Assembly: GCA_021927905.1 (NCBI GenBank)
Contig: BLLK01000051.1
Span: 806,001-870,000, forward strand
DNA length: 64,000 nucleotides
Direction of reading: 5' to 3'
Source of the DNA: Chaetoceros tenuissimus
Taxonomy: Eukaryota > Bacillariophyta > Thalassiosirophyceae > Chaetocerotales > Chaetocerotaceae
Under the pieces are notes generated by a model, which was not told the DNA's origin, searched no databases, and worked only from the letters and a program-made list of their open reading frames with translations. The translations under genes were made by a program, and so were the position numbers. Numbering within the stretch: position 1 is the first letter of the stretch; each line of letters starts with the position of its first letter. Shown here piece by piece: positions 53,860 through 64,000 of the stretch.

Positions 53860-56800
53860 TCAGTGATACTCGTAGGTATCTTTCACTTTAGTCAAGCTAG
53901 ATCCTAGATGATAAAATCTTATGCTTTTGATGAAATCCTCTATTATGAATGATTGACCCAACTCTGCTTTTGGTCTGAATCTAATCAATTTCGTTGATTT
54001 CGATGGGGACATTGAGAATAAATTGTTCTCAAAGGTTCCTTCGAAAGGTGTTTCGAGGTAAACATACAATGCAACTGATGCAGAAGTGACTGTAATAATA
54101 ATATCGTTTCCATCTACAAAATAATCAGAAATATGTAGTCCAACTTCACTTCTCAGGTTCATCAATTCTTTTGGAGGTACCCATATTATCAAGTTTTCTT
54201 CCATAACGATTCTTCCATCTATGTCTTCTACTTCAATCAACAAGCAACCATCTTTAGAAGGAAAGTGTTCCTGAATCAATTCAAAGTATTCTATACCAAT
54301 TTTAGCGAGCACTACATTTTCAAAATATGGACACAGAAGAATATTCAACAATCAAAAACTCACCTACGTTGTCACTGCTTAGAAATTTGATCTCATACTC
54401 AAAGGATATCGAACTGGATTTCGTCAAATTCCAAGTAGTCAAGCGCACCAATCCAGTAAAGGACTCTCTTCCCCAATTTCTCACATAACAGAGAGGATTA
54501 TCGGTATCCTTATTTAAACCACAAGTAGCATATATTTCTCGGAACAGTGACTTTTTCAGCTCGTAGAACAAAGGCTTACGGTTTCCAAAATTATCTAGCA
54601 AACCCCAGCTTCCCGTAGACCATTGATCATTCAACATCCAAATCAATACACCAAAAGTGTTTTGAGAAATAGTGATTTCTGTCAGTAGACTTTTGACCCA
54701 CAACATATGTGAAAGCATGCATTGGTAAAGCTGTAAACCAAATGCATAATGGTTCACCTCATTTAGGTTCATAGATCCAAAATACGCAACAATATGACTG
54801 TCGCAGCTATAATTTCTTTGAGCCAGAACATTGCTTCCTGCACAGTCATTAGCGTTTTCGTATATGACTGAACACCTCGATTTGTCGTTAGAATGGGAAT
54901 GAATCCCCCAATTATCTTCACTCAAGCTACTAGTCATAGCTTCTAGGCTTGAAAATACAGAAGAGCCGAATTCACTGACGAAGGAATTAGGATGGTCTGG
55001 ACCAATTGGAACTTGTTCAAATTTAGATGGAATATGAGTGTCATATTCTCTTTGTTTTGGATCCCAATGACCATTAACAGTAGGAAATTCCTCCGAGTAG
55101 CCATGATTATAAGGTCCATGAATTTCGATCTGTCTCAAGTCTGGTCTATTCTTTTTCACTTTTAGGGGCAGTCCGTTTGGTATACCGTAACTATCTATTC
55201 CAGATGCAAATCCTGCTGAAGGGGAGCTCCACCAGATTATTCTACTCTTTCCATTTTCTTTAGCAACAATTGATATTGCATTGAGGTAATGACTACTCAC
55301 TTTACTATCGCATTCATTACATCCATTGTATAAAATAATACTCGGATGAAAGCTTAGTTGACGCATCATATACTTGATTTCTTCTTCTACAGTTTTCGTG
55401 CCTCGAAAACCGTGAAATTGTTCTTCAACGAACATCAAGTCGTGGAATAAGAGGACACCTTCTGCATCACATGAATCATAAAAAGATTGTGGTAATATCA
55501 TTCCGCCTCCCCAAACTCGAAGCATGTTCATGTTAGCCTCAATAGCAGATCTAACAAGTTGTATATGCTTACTTTCTAAAAGTCGGCCCTCGAGTTGAGA
55601 AAGTGGAATGACATTAGCCCCTCTAACATGTACAGTGGCACCATTTATCAAGAATGTCATACCATGGTCACCAGTCTCTCTGTTATTATTATAATCATCC
55701 TTTTTGTGTGTTACGAGTGCCACAGAGCGAAAGCCTGCAGTATCGTGAAGAGGAACAATTTGTTATTATAAAGCATCTGTCAGTAAAAAACTAGATTTGG
55801 GAATTATATTATTGCACTCACCTATCTTTCGTACCACCGAATTGCTAGTGGCTCCGGTACATTTATTTTCGACAAAGACAGAAACTTTATACAAGTGCTG
55901 TTGTCCCATACCTACAGGCCACCACAAATGAATAGTATTGGCATCTACATTCCACTTGAAAGAGACTACAATCTTATCTTCGCTACTACTGACATCCTCA
56001 CTATTTGTCTGGAGTTGTTCCTTTTTCTTCAGTCCGAAAGGTGTGTCTAAATTGATTATAATACATTGTAACAATTTCTTCAGATCTATGTCCACTTCAT
56101 CTTCCATTATCTGGAGATGAACATCAATTTGAACAAGGAAAAAGTGCTTTCCATCATCAGAATTAGCGTTGAATGAAGATGGATCTCCTTCGTACGATAT
56201 TTTCGAAACCACATCTGTAATTAGAACTCTCTCAGCTTTCAAAATATAAATGGGATTAGGTATTCCAAATGACAGTACTCTCCTAGAAGAGCATGAAGAC
56301 TCTGCTTCTTTTGAATACGGAGCCCAGTCCCAACCTCCAGACATTGCAGAAAATCTTCCATTTGTATCAATTGGATCAAAGATTACTTGAATTTTATTCG
56401 AGAAGTTCTCTTCTAGACTAGTACTTTTCTTTCGGAAGCTTTTGATTGGAAAAATGTATCGAAGGAATTGATCCGTAACATTCCCAATGAACTCATCATC
56501 AATGTAAATAGAAGCTCCCATTTTGATACCTTCTACAACCAAAACATAATTATATTTCGTATCATAATGTTTGTCAAGATTCATTTTTCTAACAGTACTT
56601 CGCTCTAGCGTCCGTTCCATCGCAACATTTTGATTTATAGTATCCATCTCTTTTGAATTATTGAATGTGAAATTAGTTTCATACTTCCATACTCTAGTTC
56701 TTTCCTCTAGGTTAGGTATACGATAGTTGCTATAAACATTATCATCTTGATCAGACTTGATATTTTCATCATAGCACTTTGTTCCACTTGCTTTTGTACG

Positions 56801-57203
56801 ATTCTCTCCCATCCAAACATGTCGTTGGTCTAGAAAATTGTTATTGAAAAAAGGATCATCGATGATTCCTGCTTCTTCCAAATTAGTTAAAATATCTGAA
56901 TTAATCTATCAAAGCTCACTGAGTTGAGATTCTGGATGTTCTCGTATGAAATAAAAGAACAAAGCGTGAAGAATTTACCTGAACTGGAATGTCTACGTAT
57001 CTTCCATCTGTGCTACTAAGATACCAAGTATGAGATCCATCTAGACGAAGAAGACTCGGCTCTTTTGAGGACGATGAAGATATGTCTGATACAACAGTAA
57101 GTTCCGAATCTAATGGTACGATCCTACTTTTACTATATGGAAATTTCAATAGAAGCAGGAGTATCGAAAAGACGCGACAATGGTCTAAAAACATGTGATT
57201 CAT
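53860..57203 (-). CDS. MANBA: beta-mannosidase (glycoside hydrolase family 2)
   Basis: Four exons, 57203-56979, 56905-55822, 55734-54364 and 54311-53860 (introns 73, 87 and 52 nt), give 1043 residues. A signal peptide (HCRVFSILLLLLKF) implies a vacuolar or secreted enzyme. Domain order matches eukaryotic beta-mannosidase: a sugar-binding domain (ILTNLEEAGIIDDPFFNNN; GGWDWAPYSKE), an immunoglobulin-like domain, then the TIM barrel (GATVHVRGANVIPLSQLEGR; MLRVWGGGMI). The acid/base Glu is in ILYNGCNECD and the nucleophile Glu in FVSEFGSSVFSSLEAM. It trims terminal beta-mannose from N-glycan remains. The first intron boundary depends on family continuity (VQ|INSDILTNLEEAG), and the 52-nt intron is the shortest in the window. 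CAP-G converges on it, with 90 bp between stops. Confidence 0.9.
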
Positions 57204-57902
57204 CTTCCTTCTGCTTGAATATATGAGGCGTTGTTGTGACGATAGCGATTGGTCTTTTTCTTAAAATGACCCCTACCGTTGCATCAGATCGACTATAACT
57301 GAACATGTTTTGCTTATCTATCTATAGTGGCAGTAGATAGGTCTTCTGTTGCTTTTCTTTTCTCTTCATTTCTGATCTCCTACTCGGAATAGACTACAAT
57401 ACTGAAAAGACATGAATCCATAACTAAAAGACTAAAAGAATATCTTTTTCTTCAAGTGTCACATAAGATGTCCAAGACATCTGTCATGCTATTCAAGAAT
57501 AGCCTAGATTGCGTCATAACTTTCAACTGGGGGTTCAACAGAAGGTAGCTTAACTAACTTTGAAGAATCATTATAATTTCATAGATGTACAATTCCTTCG
57601 ACTCTTAACTATCTTTAATACATTTAATCAAAGTTTTAAGTATAGAATGAAATGAAAGTGAAAATATATCTGAACGCTTTTAAAAGTTTCTATCCTTGAG
57701 AAGGCGAGAACGAACGAAAGGCCTTCTCGCTTTCGACTTCCTGTACGTATATACCCAGTATCAAGCCCCTTGAAGCTGGAGGAGTTTTCATCGCTCATCG
57801 CTATCGCCCAGTAAAAGCTTCCGCTTTTGGGTACCTCTCGTCAATACAGTGTACTTACATACTCGTGCTTATCACACATTCTTTGCATACATATACACTA
57901 AC
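57204..57902. other. divergent intergenic region
   Basis: About 700 bp between the divergent beta-mannosidase and ankyrin-like genes. Near 57699-57725 GAGAAGGCGAGA and CCTTCTCGC form an imperfect inverted repeat using the same CTTCTCGC word as the 105-bp repeat at 19.2 kb. Confidence 0.5.
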
Positions 57903-58730
57903 ATGGAAAACATTCAAAAGTTAGTTGGAGTCCTTGAAATAGGCGAAAGTCTGTCAGAGGCAATGGGAGTAAATTTGAACGGGTACGCTCAAGACTTGCT
58001 TGTGTCACTTCCAGCTGAAGCTGGAGAGTTTAGCTCCATCATGCCAGCTCCTTCCGATGATGGTGCGGACAACGATGAGAAATTATTTTGTTTCCTTAGT
58101 GTAGCGGACACACTGTCTCCTGCCATGAGAACAAAGTTGAACAAACATGTCACGGTCCTCCTAGATAAGCTTACACCGGAAGTAGGAGACTTTTTACACA
58201 CATTTGATCCTGAAGAGTGTGAAGGCGAGGTCTTGACGGCTTTGATCGAGGCATGTCCAAAAGCTCTTTTGCATAAAAAAGATGGAAAAACACCTATTGA
58301 GCAGGCAGCTACGAGATCACAGGCCGCGTTAGAATATATCCCATTGTTTGCGCAAGTTGCAAAGCGGCACAAAGTATTTGATGAGAGTCTTCGTGGGGGA
58401 ATTGTAGGTGACTCTGATCAAGATTCAAATGTTCTTGTAAATCTCGCAAAGGGCACAGATGATGAAGAAACATGTCTGTCAGTGTTTGAGAGTTTAAAAG
58501 AATGTAATCTCATGAAGAAAGATGACATTAAAAAGTATAGTTTGCTAGATTTAAGCAAAGAGAAAAAGACTGTACATGATTTCTTGACAAAATGGTCAGA
58601 AACGGCCGAACTTAAGGATTGTGGTGGCGACTTGAATGTTGCACCAGTCGAAAGTGATGATAAAAAGCGAAAAAGAGAAGATAATGGGGGCCAAGACGCA
58701 GTAAAAGATGCCAAAGTAGACGAATCTTAG
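57903..58730 (+). CDS. hypothetical helical (ankyrin-like) protein
   Basis: A single-exon gene of 275 residues starting at MENIQKLVGVLEIGESL. It is built of two similar helical parts: LEIGESLSEAMGVNLNGYAQ followed by LLVSLPAEAGEF, and VADTLSPAMRTKLNKHVTVL followed by LDKLTPEVGDF, so an internal duplication is likely. One ankyrin-like stretch follows (VLTALIEACPKALLHKKDGK; PIEQAATRSQAAL). The C-terminus is basic then acidic (DDKKRKREDNGG), a possible nuclear signal. The function is unknown. The last 12 codons are part of a tandem duplication that continues past the stop. Confidence 0.75.
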   Translation: MENIQKLVGVLEIGESLSEAMGVNLNGYAQDLLVSLPAEAGEFSSIMPAPSDDGADNDEKLFCFLSVADTLSPAMRTKLNKHVTVLLDKLTPEVGDFLHTFDPEECEGEVLTALIEACPKALLHKKDGKTPIEQAATRSQAALEYIPLFAQVAKRHKVFDESLRGGIVGDSDQDSNVLVNLAKGTDDEETCLSVFESLKECNLMKKDDIKKYSLLDLSKEKKTVHDFLTKWSETAELKDCGGDLNVAPVESDDKKRKREDNGGQDAVKDAKVDES

Positions 58731-58775
58731 GGTTAGGGCAAGACGCAGTAAAAGAGTCCAAGGTGGACGAATCTT
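58691..58775 (+). repeat. tandem duplication of a gene's 3' end with telomere-like junction
   Basis: The segment CAAGACGCAGTAAAAGA...CCAA(A/G)GT(A/G)GACGAATCTT occurs at about 58692-58728 and again at 58739-58775. Between the copies stands TTAGGGTTAGGG (58727-58738), two telomere repeat units. The second copy is out of frame and non-coding. Confidence 0.8.
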
Positions 58776-59082
58776 TTAAGACATGAAATACTTACTTACG
58801 AGGACACATTGAGGGTTAGAAGTTGCATACAATATTTTTGCATATGTAGATTGGGTTTCATTCAGTTAACATTACACACGTCAAAGACAGTTGCTTCTAT
58901 AGCTAGAAGTAAATAAGTTTTTATTACTTTTACAACATTCTTTATGTCAAACACTTTCCTACGCATGTATTACCATGACAGGTTCAAACGGTCTACCAAC
59001 AATGACTTGTCGCCGGATTTCTCAGCCCGAGGCTCCCGTAATGCTTGACATTTCAAAGAACGTAACATATTGTCGAATGCTC
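58776..59082. other. intergenic region between convergent genes
   Basis: About 300 bp between the ankyrin-like gene and the convergent urea symporter; nothing recognised. Confidence 0.5.
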
Positions 59083-60868
59083 TTAAGCTTCAACCTCAAC
59101 CTCAGATTTGAAGTGCTCTTCGCCATCTTCAATGTCCTTCTCGTCTGCCTTCTTTTCATCAAAAGCAAATGCTACAAGTGGCTTTCTTCCTCCACGGATC
59201 TTAATGTCAGCAAAGGTGAAAACAACAGTAAAAATGACAGAGATGATTGGTACAACAATGAAAGTCCACATTCTGTTGGTTCCACAAAGAGCACAGAGTG
59301 CAGAAGGATCTCTGAGCCAGAACCACTCAAATGGGTTGCTTGCATAAGTAGAAGAATCAACAATGACTCCAGCAACAAGGACAGTAGCAATTCCTCCAAT
59401 GCATCCCATGAATGCTCCAAGCTCAGTTGGGGAAAGAACACCGTACTTCTCTGGGTTCAAGAGTCCCATGAAAATTGGACATACAGAAGTTGCGCATACC
59501 AAATCAGCAACAAGGAACAATGCAAGAACATCGTATCTCTGTGCACTCTTTACGATAGCTGCAATGTTGACTCCTACAAGTACAGCACGGTTCAACCATC
59601 TGATAAGACCTGGGTTTGCTCCAAATTTGAGGAAATCATGACTCAAGATGGAAGTGATTCCATTTTGCAAACTATCCACGGAACTTGCCGCCAAAGAAGT
59701 TACAAAGATAAGAACCAATATATGCCATCCCTTCGCCATTGGTTCAAGAAGATCAAAGAACGCAAGGAAAGCAAATTTCGCGAAAGAATCATATGATGCA
59801 GGATCCTTAGCATATGCAATCATTCCCATGATTCCGAAGAAAACCATGAGGAAGAAAACAAGAGTAGATCCCAATCCGAAACCCTTCCTCAAAGAAGGAG
59901 TATCCTTTGCAGCCCAAACTCTCTGCCAAGTTGCCTGATTGAAAAGTTCAGCAGAAATAATTGCAATAATCAAGGTAACAAGTGCGTAGAATCCATCAGC
60001 AGTAAAGTTCGCAGCAACTGCATACTGTTCTGGAGTGATGCGGTTCTCTGGTACGGAGCAAACAGCAATGGTCAAAAGAAGAACCAAAGAAGCCATCATG
60101 ATTCCTTGAAACTTATCAGTAATGATGGAAGCAGGCAATCCTCCCAATCCAGTGTAGAAAACAGTGAAAACTCCAACACTGATTGCAATTCCACTTGTGT
60201 ACTTTTGTGCAAAACCCTGTTCAACAACAAGAGTTGCAAAGATATTACTGATGGAAGTAAACTCCGCAACAAGGTAAATCCACATGTAAAATACAGAGAT
60301 TGCAGCACATGACAACTGCATGACACGTCCATATCTCACACGGCAAAAGTCAGTAGTAGAAAACGCTTCTTCACCCTTGGTAGCTTCCTTCACAAGTGGT
60401 CCAAGCCACATTACAAATACTCCTGGAATTGCAGATGCGATAGCGTATCCGAGTACTCCAAGCCATGACAACTGTGGGTTTGCACCCATCTCTGTGGTTC
60501 CGTAAACTACCCATGCTCCCATTCCAGATGCAAAGAAAGACATGGCAATACCAAATGTTCCAGTAGAATCTCTTGCAGACCTATGAAACAGAAAGTGGAA
60601 TATATTAGTTTTACTGAAGAGGATATACATGTTGTGAGCAATTCATATGAACTTACAAAAAGAAATCAGTAGCAAGGAGACCACCACTGGATGCGTTGAT
60701 ATCTTCATCTTTGTCGGATTGCTGCTTGTGTCCAACCAAGAGATCCTGTACAGACTTTGGCAAAGCAAAGTTCAAGTAACCAGCAGAAATCACAGCAAGA
60801 GTTGTGAAGATACAGAGAACTGTAAAGAGCACGGCATAGCCGGCTTCAGTAGATACATTAAACGCCAT
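59083..60868 (-). CDS. DUR3: DUR3-type urea/sodium:solute symporter
   Basis: Exon 1 is 60868-60657 and exon 2 is 60580-59083 (76-nt intron, phase 2), giving 569 residues. Splicing restores ATDFFLSARDSTGTFGIAMS, the conserved start of the sodium:solute symporter fold. About 14-15 hydrophobic segments follow, including GMGAWVVYG, AIPGVFVMWLGPLV, VFTVFYTGLGGLPASIITD, AELFNQATWQRVWAAKD and FVTSLAASSVDSLQNGI. The C-terminus is acidic (EDGEEHFKSEVEVEA). The best family match is DUR3-like urea transporters of fungi, plants and diatoms, located in the plasma membrane. Other solutes (polyamines) remain possible. Confidence 0.85.
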
Positions 60869-61357
60869 CTTTGTTAAAAATGAAGTTAAAGATTATGATG
60901 ATGCGTTGGAAGTCCAATCTTTGCCATCAACAAAATGTGTGATGGGTTTTGAAGTTGATTGGATGGCTGGATGTCACCTTGGAGTACGTTTTGGATACGT
61001 CAGGTTGGGAAAAGGAATTTTTCTCTGTCATTGAATGTCATTGTACTAAATTAGATTGGTCATAGAAATCAGAGTTCCAAATGTCATTATCAATCTCATT
61101 TTCCCAAAATGACCACAGTTTTTCTCCGAATAGTAGAAGCTGTAGTATCATGTTTGTATTAGGACATGTTGTGAGGATGATCTACCACCACCAAGCAAAT
61201 ACTTTTGGTAGAAGTTGGCATTTGCGCTTTCATTCACTAAACGGACTCGCCAATGAAAGAAATAGGACCCATAGACTTTCAACATTCGTTCATCTAGCTC
61301 GACTATATATATATATATCTACTACTGCACACATACACATCTCATAATTTTCATAAC
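60869..61357. other. divergent intergenic region
   Basis: 489 bp between the divergent symporter and PAPS transporter genes. It contains a TA run at about 61305-61318, 40 bp upstream of the transporter's ATG. Nothing else recognised. Confidence 0.5.
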
Positions 61358-63056
61358 ATGACTTCTAGGAGAGACATTGAGCGTCTCAAAAGAATTCTAT
61401 CCGATGGAGACCAAACAACTAAACCGACATCTGATTCTGCAACACAAAACAGGGCGCCGTTGCAACAACATCCAAGTGAAGTGAAATCTTCGACAGTTCC
61501 AAGTCATAGCTTCGACATGACACAAAAGGAGTCTTCACCTCAACAACCGACTTCATCGTCCTTTACATCGAAAAATAATTCCATTAAAAGAACTTCGTCA
61601 TCTATATACATGGCATCATCTATTGAAGCGATAAGTATAGCTGGTAGTTTAGTCGACACTGACGCAGCTCTATTTGCATTTGAATATGAAATGCTAGATG
61701 AAGTAGATGCCCTATGCGATGATCAAGGCTATGCCAACTCAGTCAGTATACGAAATAAAGATGAATACATTGAAGACGGTAGAATGAACAAATCTCATCA
61801 TATACGAGAAGAGTCACAGGAGCTGATATTATTTGGCATTGACTTTTCCCATCTACCTTCCAACATGCAGTTGATGATTGCTGCTTTTGGTGTTTTATTC
61901 TTCAATATGTTGTATGGGTATCTACAAGAATTGATACAGATTGAGATTGCTGGTCGATGTTTTGCATTCTTTCTTGGTAGTTGTCAATTTTTAGGGTATG
62001 CATTTTGGAGCTGGGTATTGGCCAAGCTGCGAGCAAGGCGGATACGTCTACGTGACAGTCGGCAGTACAATGGAGATCAATATATACAAGTCAGTGGTAA
62101 AGAATATACTTCGTTGCCGACTACAGCACCCGTTGATAGTACTAGCTCTAGTACATCGAAAGCAGGTCGAGCACCTCTCTTGACATATCTTGGTCTTTCA
62201 ATCATTCGTGCAATTGACTTGGGCTTGACAAATTTATCAATGAAGTATTTGAACTATCCAGCAAAAACATTGATAAAGTCGTCAAGAGTAGTCTTCACTA
62301 TGATGATGGGTCTAGTCATTGGGCGCAAGAAGTATAAAAAATCTGATTACATTATGGTTGCAATGTTGGTGACTGGATTGGCGTTGTTTTTGCATGCGGA
62401 CATGAATACGAATGCTGTGTTTCATCCTATTGGAGTATTTATGTTGGTAAGTGAAATGTACAGAAAAGTGAATCAAATTCGTCTTGTAATAGATACGTCG
62501 GATCTAACTTGACTTTAATATTATCAATATTTAGGCCACATCGTTGACATTGGATGGGACTGTAAGTAATTGGTCTGAATTGATCATGAAGAAACACAAT
62601 ATGGGACAAGATGACTTCCAGATGAAACTATACAGTTTCTCTTTTATGTTGATGCTCATAGCTACATTCCAAGAAGGTGAATTGAAGAGTGGAATAGACT
62701 TCTTCTTCCTATCCGATGGTACATATGATGAATATATATCCAATGGCAAAGGGGAAGGACAATACACATGGTCTGCATCAGACAAAACAATTGCAGTGTT
62801 TTTATTTTCGACCCTTGGTATTTTTGGAGGTTCATGCGCAGCTGCTATTACAAAGCGTTTTGGAGCTCTAACTATGAGTATCACTACTACTACAAGAAAG
62901 GCGGCTACAATCTTTTTATCCTTTGCAATGTTTCCAAACGCCTGCTCTCCAGAGCATATAATTGGGGTGCTTGTATTTGTGAGTGGATTATTTATGAAAG
63001 GATTGAAGAATCATATAAGAATACCATCATTTCTTCTGAAGAAACGCATTGGATAG
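61358..63056 (+). CDS. nucleotide-sugar/PAPS transporter (SLC35B2/3, UAA family)
   Basis: Exon 1 is 61358-62446 and exon 2 is 62535-63056 (88-nt intron, phase 0), giving 536 residues. A long Ser/Thr-rich N-terminal part (~150 residues) precedes GIDFSHLPSNMQLMIAAFGV and FFNMLYGYLQELI, which match the opening of PAPS transporters. Further membrane segments include YLNYPAKTLIKSSRVVFTMM, YIMVAMLVTGLALFLHADM and SITTTTRKAATIFLSFAMF. About ten membrane segments are expected. The family moves the sulfate donor PAPS into the Golgi in exchange for nucleotide; UDP-sugars are the alternative substrate. The N-terminal extension and a ~45-residue loop (YNGDQYIQVSGKEYTSLP) are longer than usual. Confidence 0.82.
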
Positions 63057-63406
63057 ATTCGATTGATTTTCGACTTGATTTCACGACTTTACCTCTTCAT
63101 ACTTCACGAATAAGTCGAACATAAAGGAATGGAAGCATCACAGATGTTGCTTCAACGCATTCTGTTGAATGACTATTATTTTGAGGGTAGAAAATCACCT
63201 CCTAGTATCGAGGGATAGAGGGAGAATAATATATCGTTTATATGCATTGAGTAAAGGCGGTAAAGAAACGACTATGAATCTTTTTCTTTATTTTTTGTCA
63301 TTGTTTTAAATGTGAAATCAAAATACGATGTAGCCAGGTGAAGTTTAGTCAAAGCTAACAAATACGGTTCCAGAAAGAAATACCTCTGCTTCGAAATATG
63401 ATTTTA
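63057..63406. other. intergenic region between convergent genes
   Basis: 350 bp of shared 3' flank; nothing recognised. Confidence 0.5.
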
Positions 63407-64000
63407 TCAATTCATTTCTCCTTTTCCATCATTGTATGCCTCTACAGTATTCATGTCAGGGCTGACGTAATCGTTTCTGGCTCTCTTTCTCCTGACTACA
63501 AGACCAACACCAAGAAACGCAATCATACCTGCAACAGAACCAAGAATGATTCCAATTGTATTGTTTTTCTCATCTCTACAAGGCTCCATCCCTTCGTGAT
63601 AATTTCCTTCGTTATCAAGAAGACCTCCTACATCAGAACATTTGATGTTGAGTTTTTTGTAGTTCCTCTCAAAAGCTTCTTTCACTTCAGAGAAAGAGGT
63701 ACTAACGGCTCCAACTCTCATGTTTTCGTAAATCGTCTCAGCATCACTTTCATTCTCTGCAAAGATTCTTGGTAGAACACTGGCAGCAAAAATAGCACCC
63801 TCGGCCTTTTCTTTCTCACCGCCCTGGAGCATATGAACTTTGTATGCATATCTCAAGGTACCTTGAATCAAAGGAATGTACATGAGATCAACAATCTTGT
63901 TCTTTGTCTTTCGAGCATCCTCGCATCGCTTCTCGAGTAACTCTCCAGATCCTTTCTTGAATAATGCAAGTATTTCCTTATTGACTTTGGACTTGCCTCC
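63407..64000 (-). CDS. phytotransferrin-like (ISIP2a/FEA1 domain) protein, 3' end only
   Basis: The reading frame is open to the window edge and ends at 63407, so only the last ~197 residues are visible. They begin with GGKSKVNKEILALFKKGSGE and continue with YIPLIQGTLRYAYKVHMLQG, GAIFAASVLPRIFAENESDA, FERNYKKLNIKCSDVGGLLD and NYHEGMEPC, resembling the end of an FEA1-type iron-assimilation domain. A single membrane segment (TIGIILGSVAGMIAFLGVGLVV) and a short basic tail (RRKRARN) follow. This is the layout of diatom phytotransferrin (ISIP2a), a cell-surface protein that binds ferric iron with carbonate and is internalised. Identification is from the C-terminal part only. Confidence 0.65.
   Translation of the reverse strand, partial: GGKSKVNKEILALFKKGSGELLEKRCEDARKTKNKIVDLMYIPLIQGTLRYAYKVHMLQGGEKEKAEGAIFAASVLPRIFAENESDAETIYENMRVGAVSTSFSEVKEAFERNYKKLNIKCSDVGGLLDNEGNYHEGMEPCRDEKNNTIGIILGSVAGMIAFLGVGLVVRRKRARNDYVSPDMNTVEAYNDGKGEMN

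Noticed and set aside
57849-57902. Extended N-terminus for the ankyrin-like protein
   Set aside because: The extension begins at a non-ATG codon; the first ATG in frame is at 57903.

Overview
This window is nuclear DNA of a diatom, most likely a centric one with a low GC content; the genus cannot be fixed from the sequence. Pointers are: short spliceosomal introns (52-104 nt, GTRAGT-type donors); precursors with a signal peptide followed by a Phe-centred plastid motif resembling ASAFAP; Cys-rich GDCDxDxDC repeats and CxWL repeats of the kind seen in diatom extracellular proteins; a cluster of diatom-type cyclins; a DUR3-type urea symporter; and the 3' part of a phytotransferrin (ISIP2a/FEA1-like) gene. 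No virus-like element or long transposon was seen. The ends of both edge genes lie outside the window.

Layout. 1-11.7 kb: two large secreted-type genes. The first fuses DUF1800, DUF1501, a blue-copper-like domain and 19 Cys-rich modules, most of them on near-identical tandemly duplicated exons. The second is a G8/parallel beta-helix/EGF protein. 11.7-18.6 kb: a spacer, an SLP1/mid-SUN protein, VPS28 and a small unknown. 18.6-20.7 kb: a repeat-rich gene desert with a 105-bp tandem duplication and a 14-bp terminal-inverted-repeat family. 20.7-25.9 kb: a Golgi-type sulfotransferase interrupted by one in-frame TGA, a TspO-like membrane protein, eIF2B-alpha and a plastid-targeted SRPBCC-like protein. 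26.5-32.1 kb: three tandem MYND zinc-finger paralogs in different states of decay, each preceded by the palindrome TTTGGCGCCAAA. 32.5-39.2 kb: a broken nuclease-like gene, a small membrane protein, an RNase H-like protein, a 2H-phosphoesterase-like protein, an acidic coiled-coil protein and tRNA-Met(CAU).

40.1-53.8 kb: three cyclin paralogs in inverted orientation around a plastid-targeted methyltransferase and a DBP3-type DEAD-box helicase, then condensin subunit CAP-G divergent from the third cyclin. 53.9-64 kb: beta-mannosidase, a small acidic protein whose 3' end is duplicated with a telomere-like junction, a DUR3-type symporter, a PAPS transporter and the partial phytotransferrin.

Most genes look like independent housekeeping or lineage-specific units. 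Possible links are the cyclins with condensin (cell cycle), the PAPS transporter with the sulfotransferase (Golgi sulfation), and the urea symporter with the phytotransferrin (nutrient uptake). Coordinates given for spliced genes span start to stop; exon limits are in the evidence text and were placed by reading frame, splice consensus and protein family continuity. Several protein-coding loci carry single-base lesions, some in short homopolymers, so sequence error must be kept in mind.
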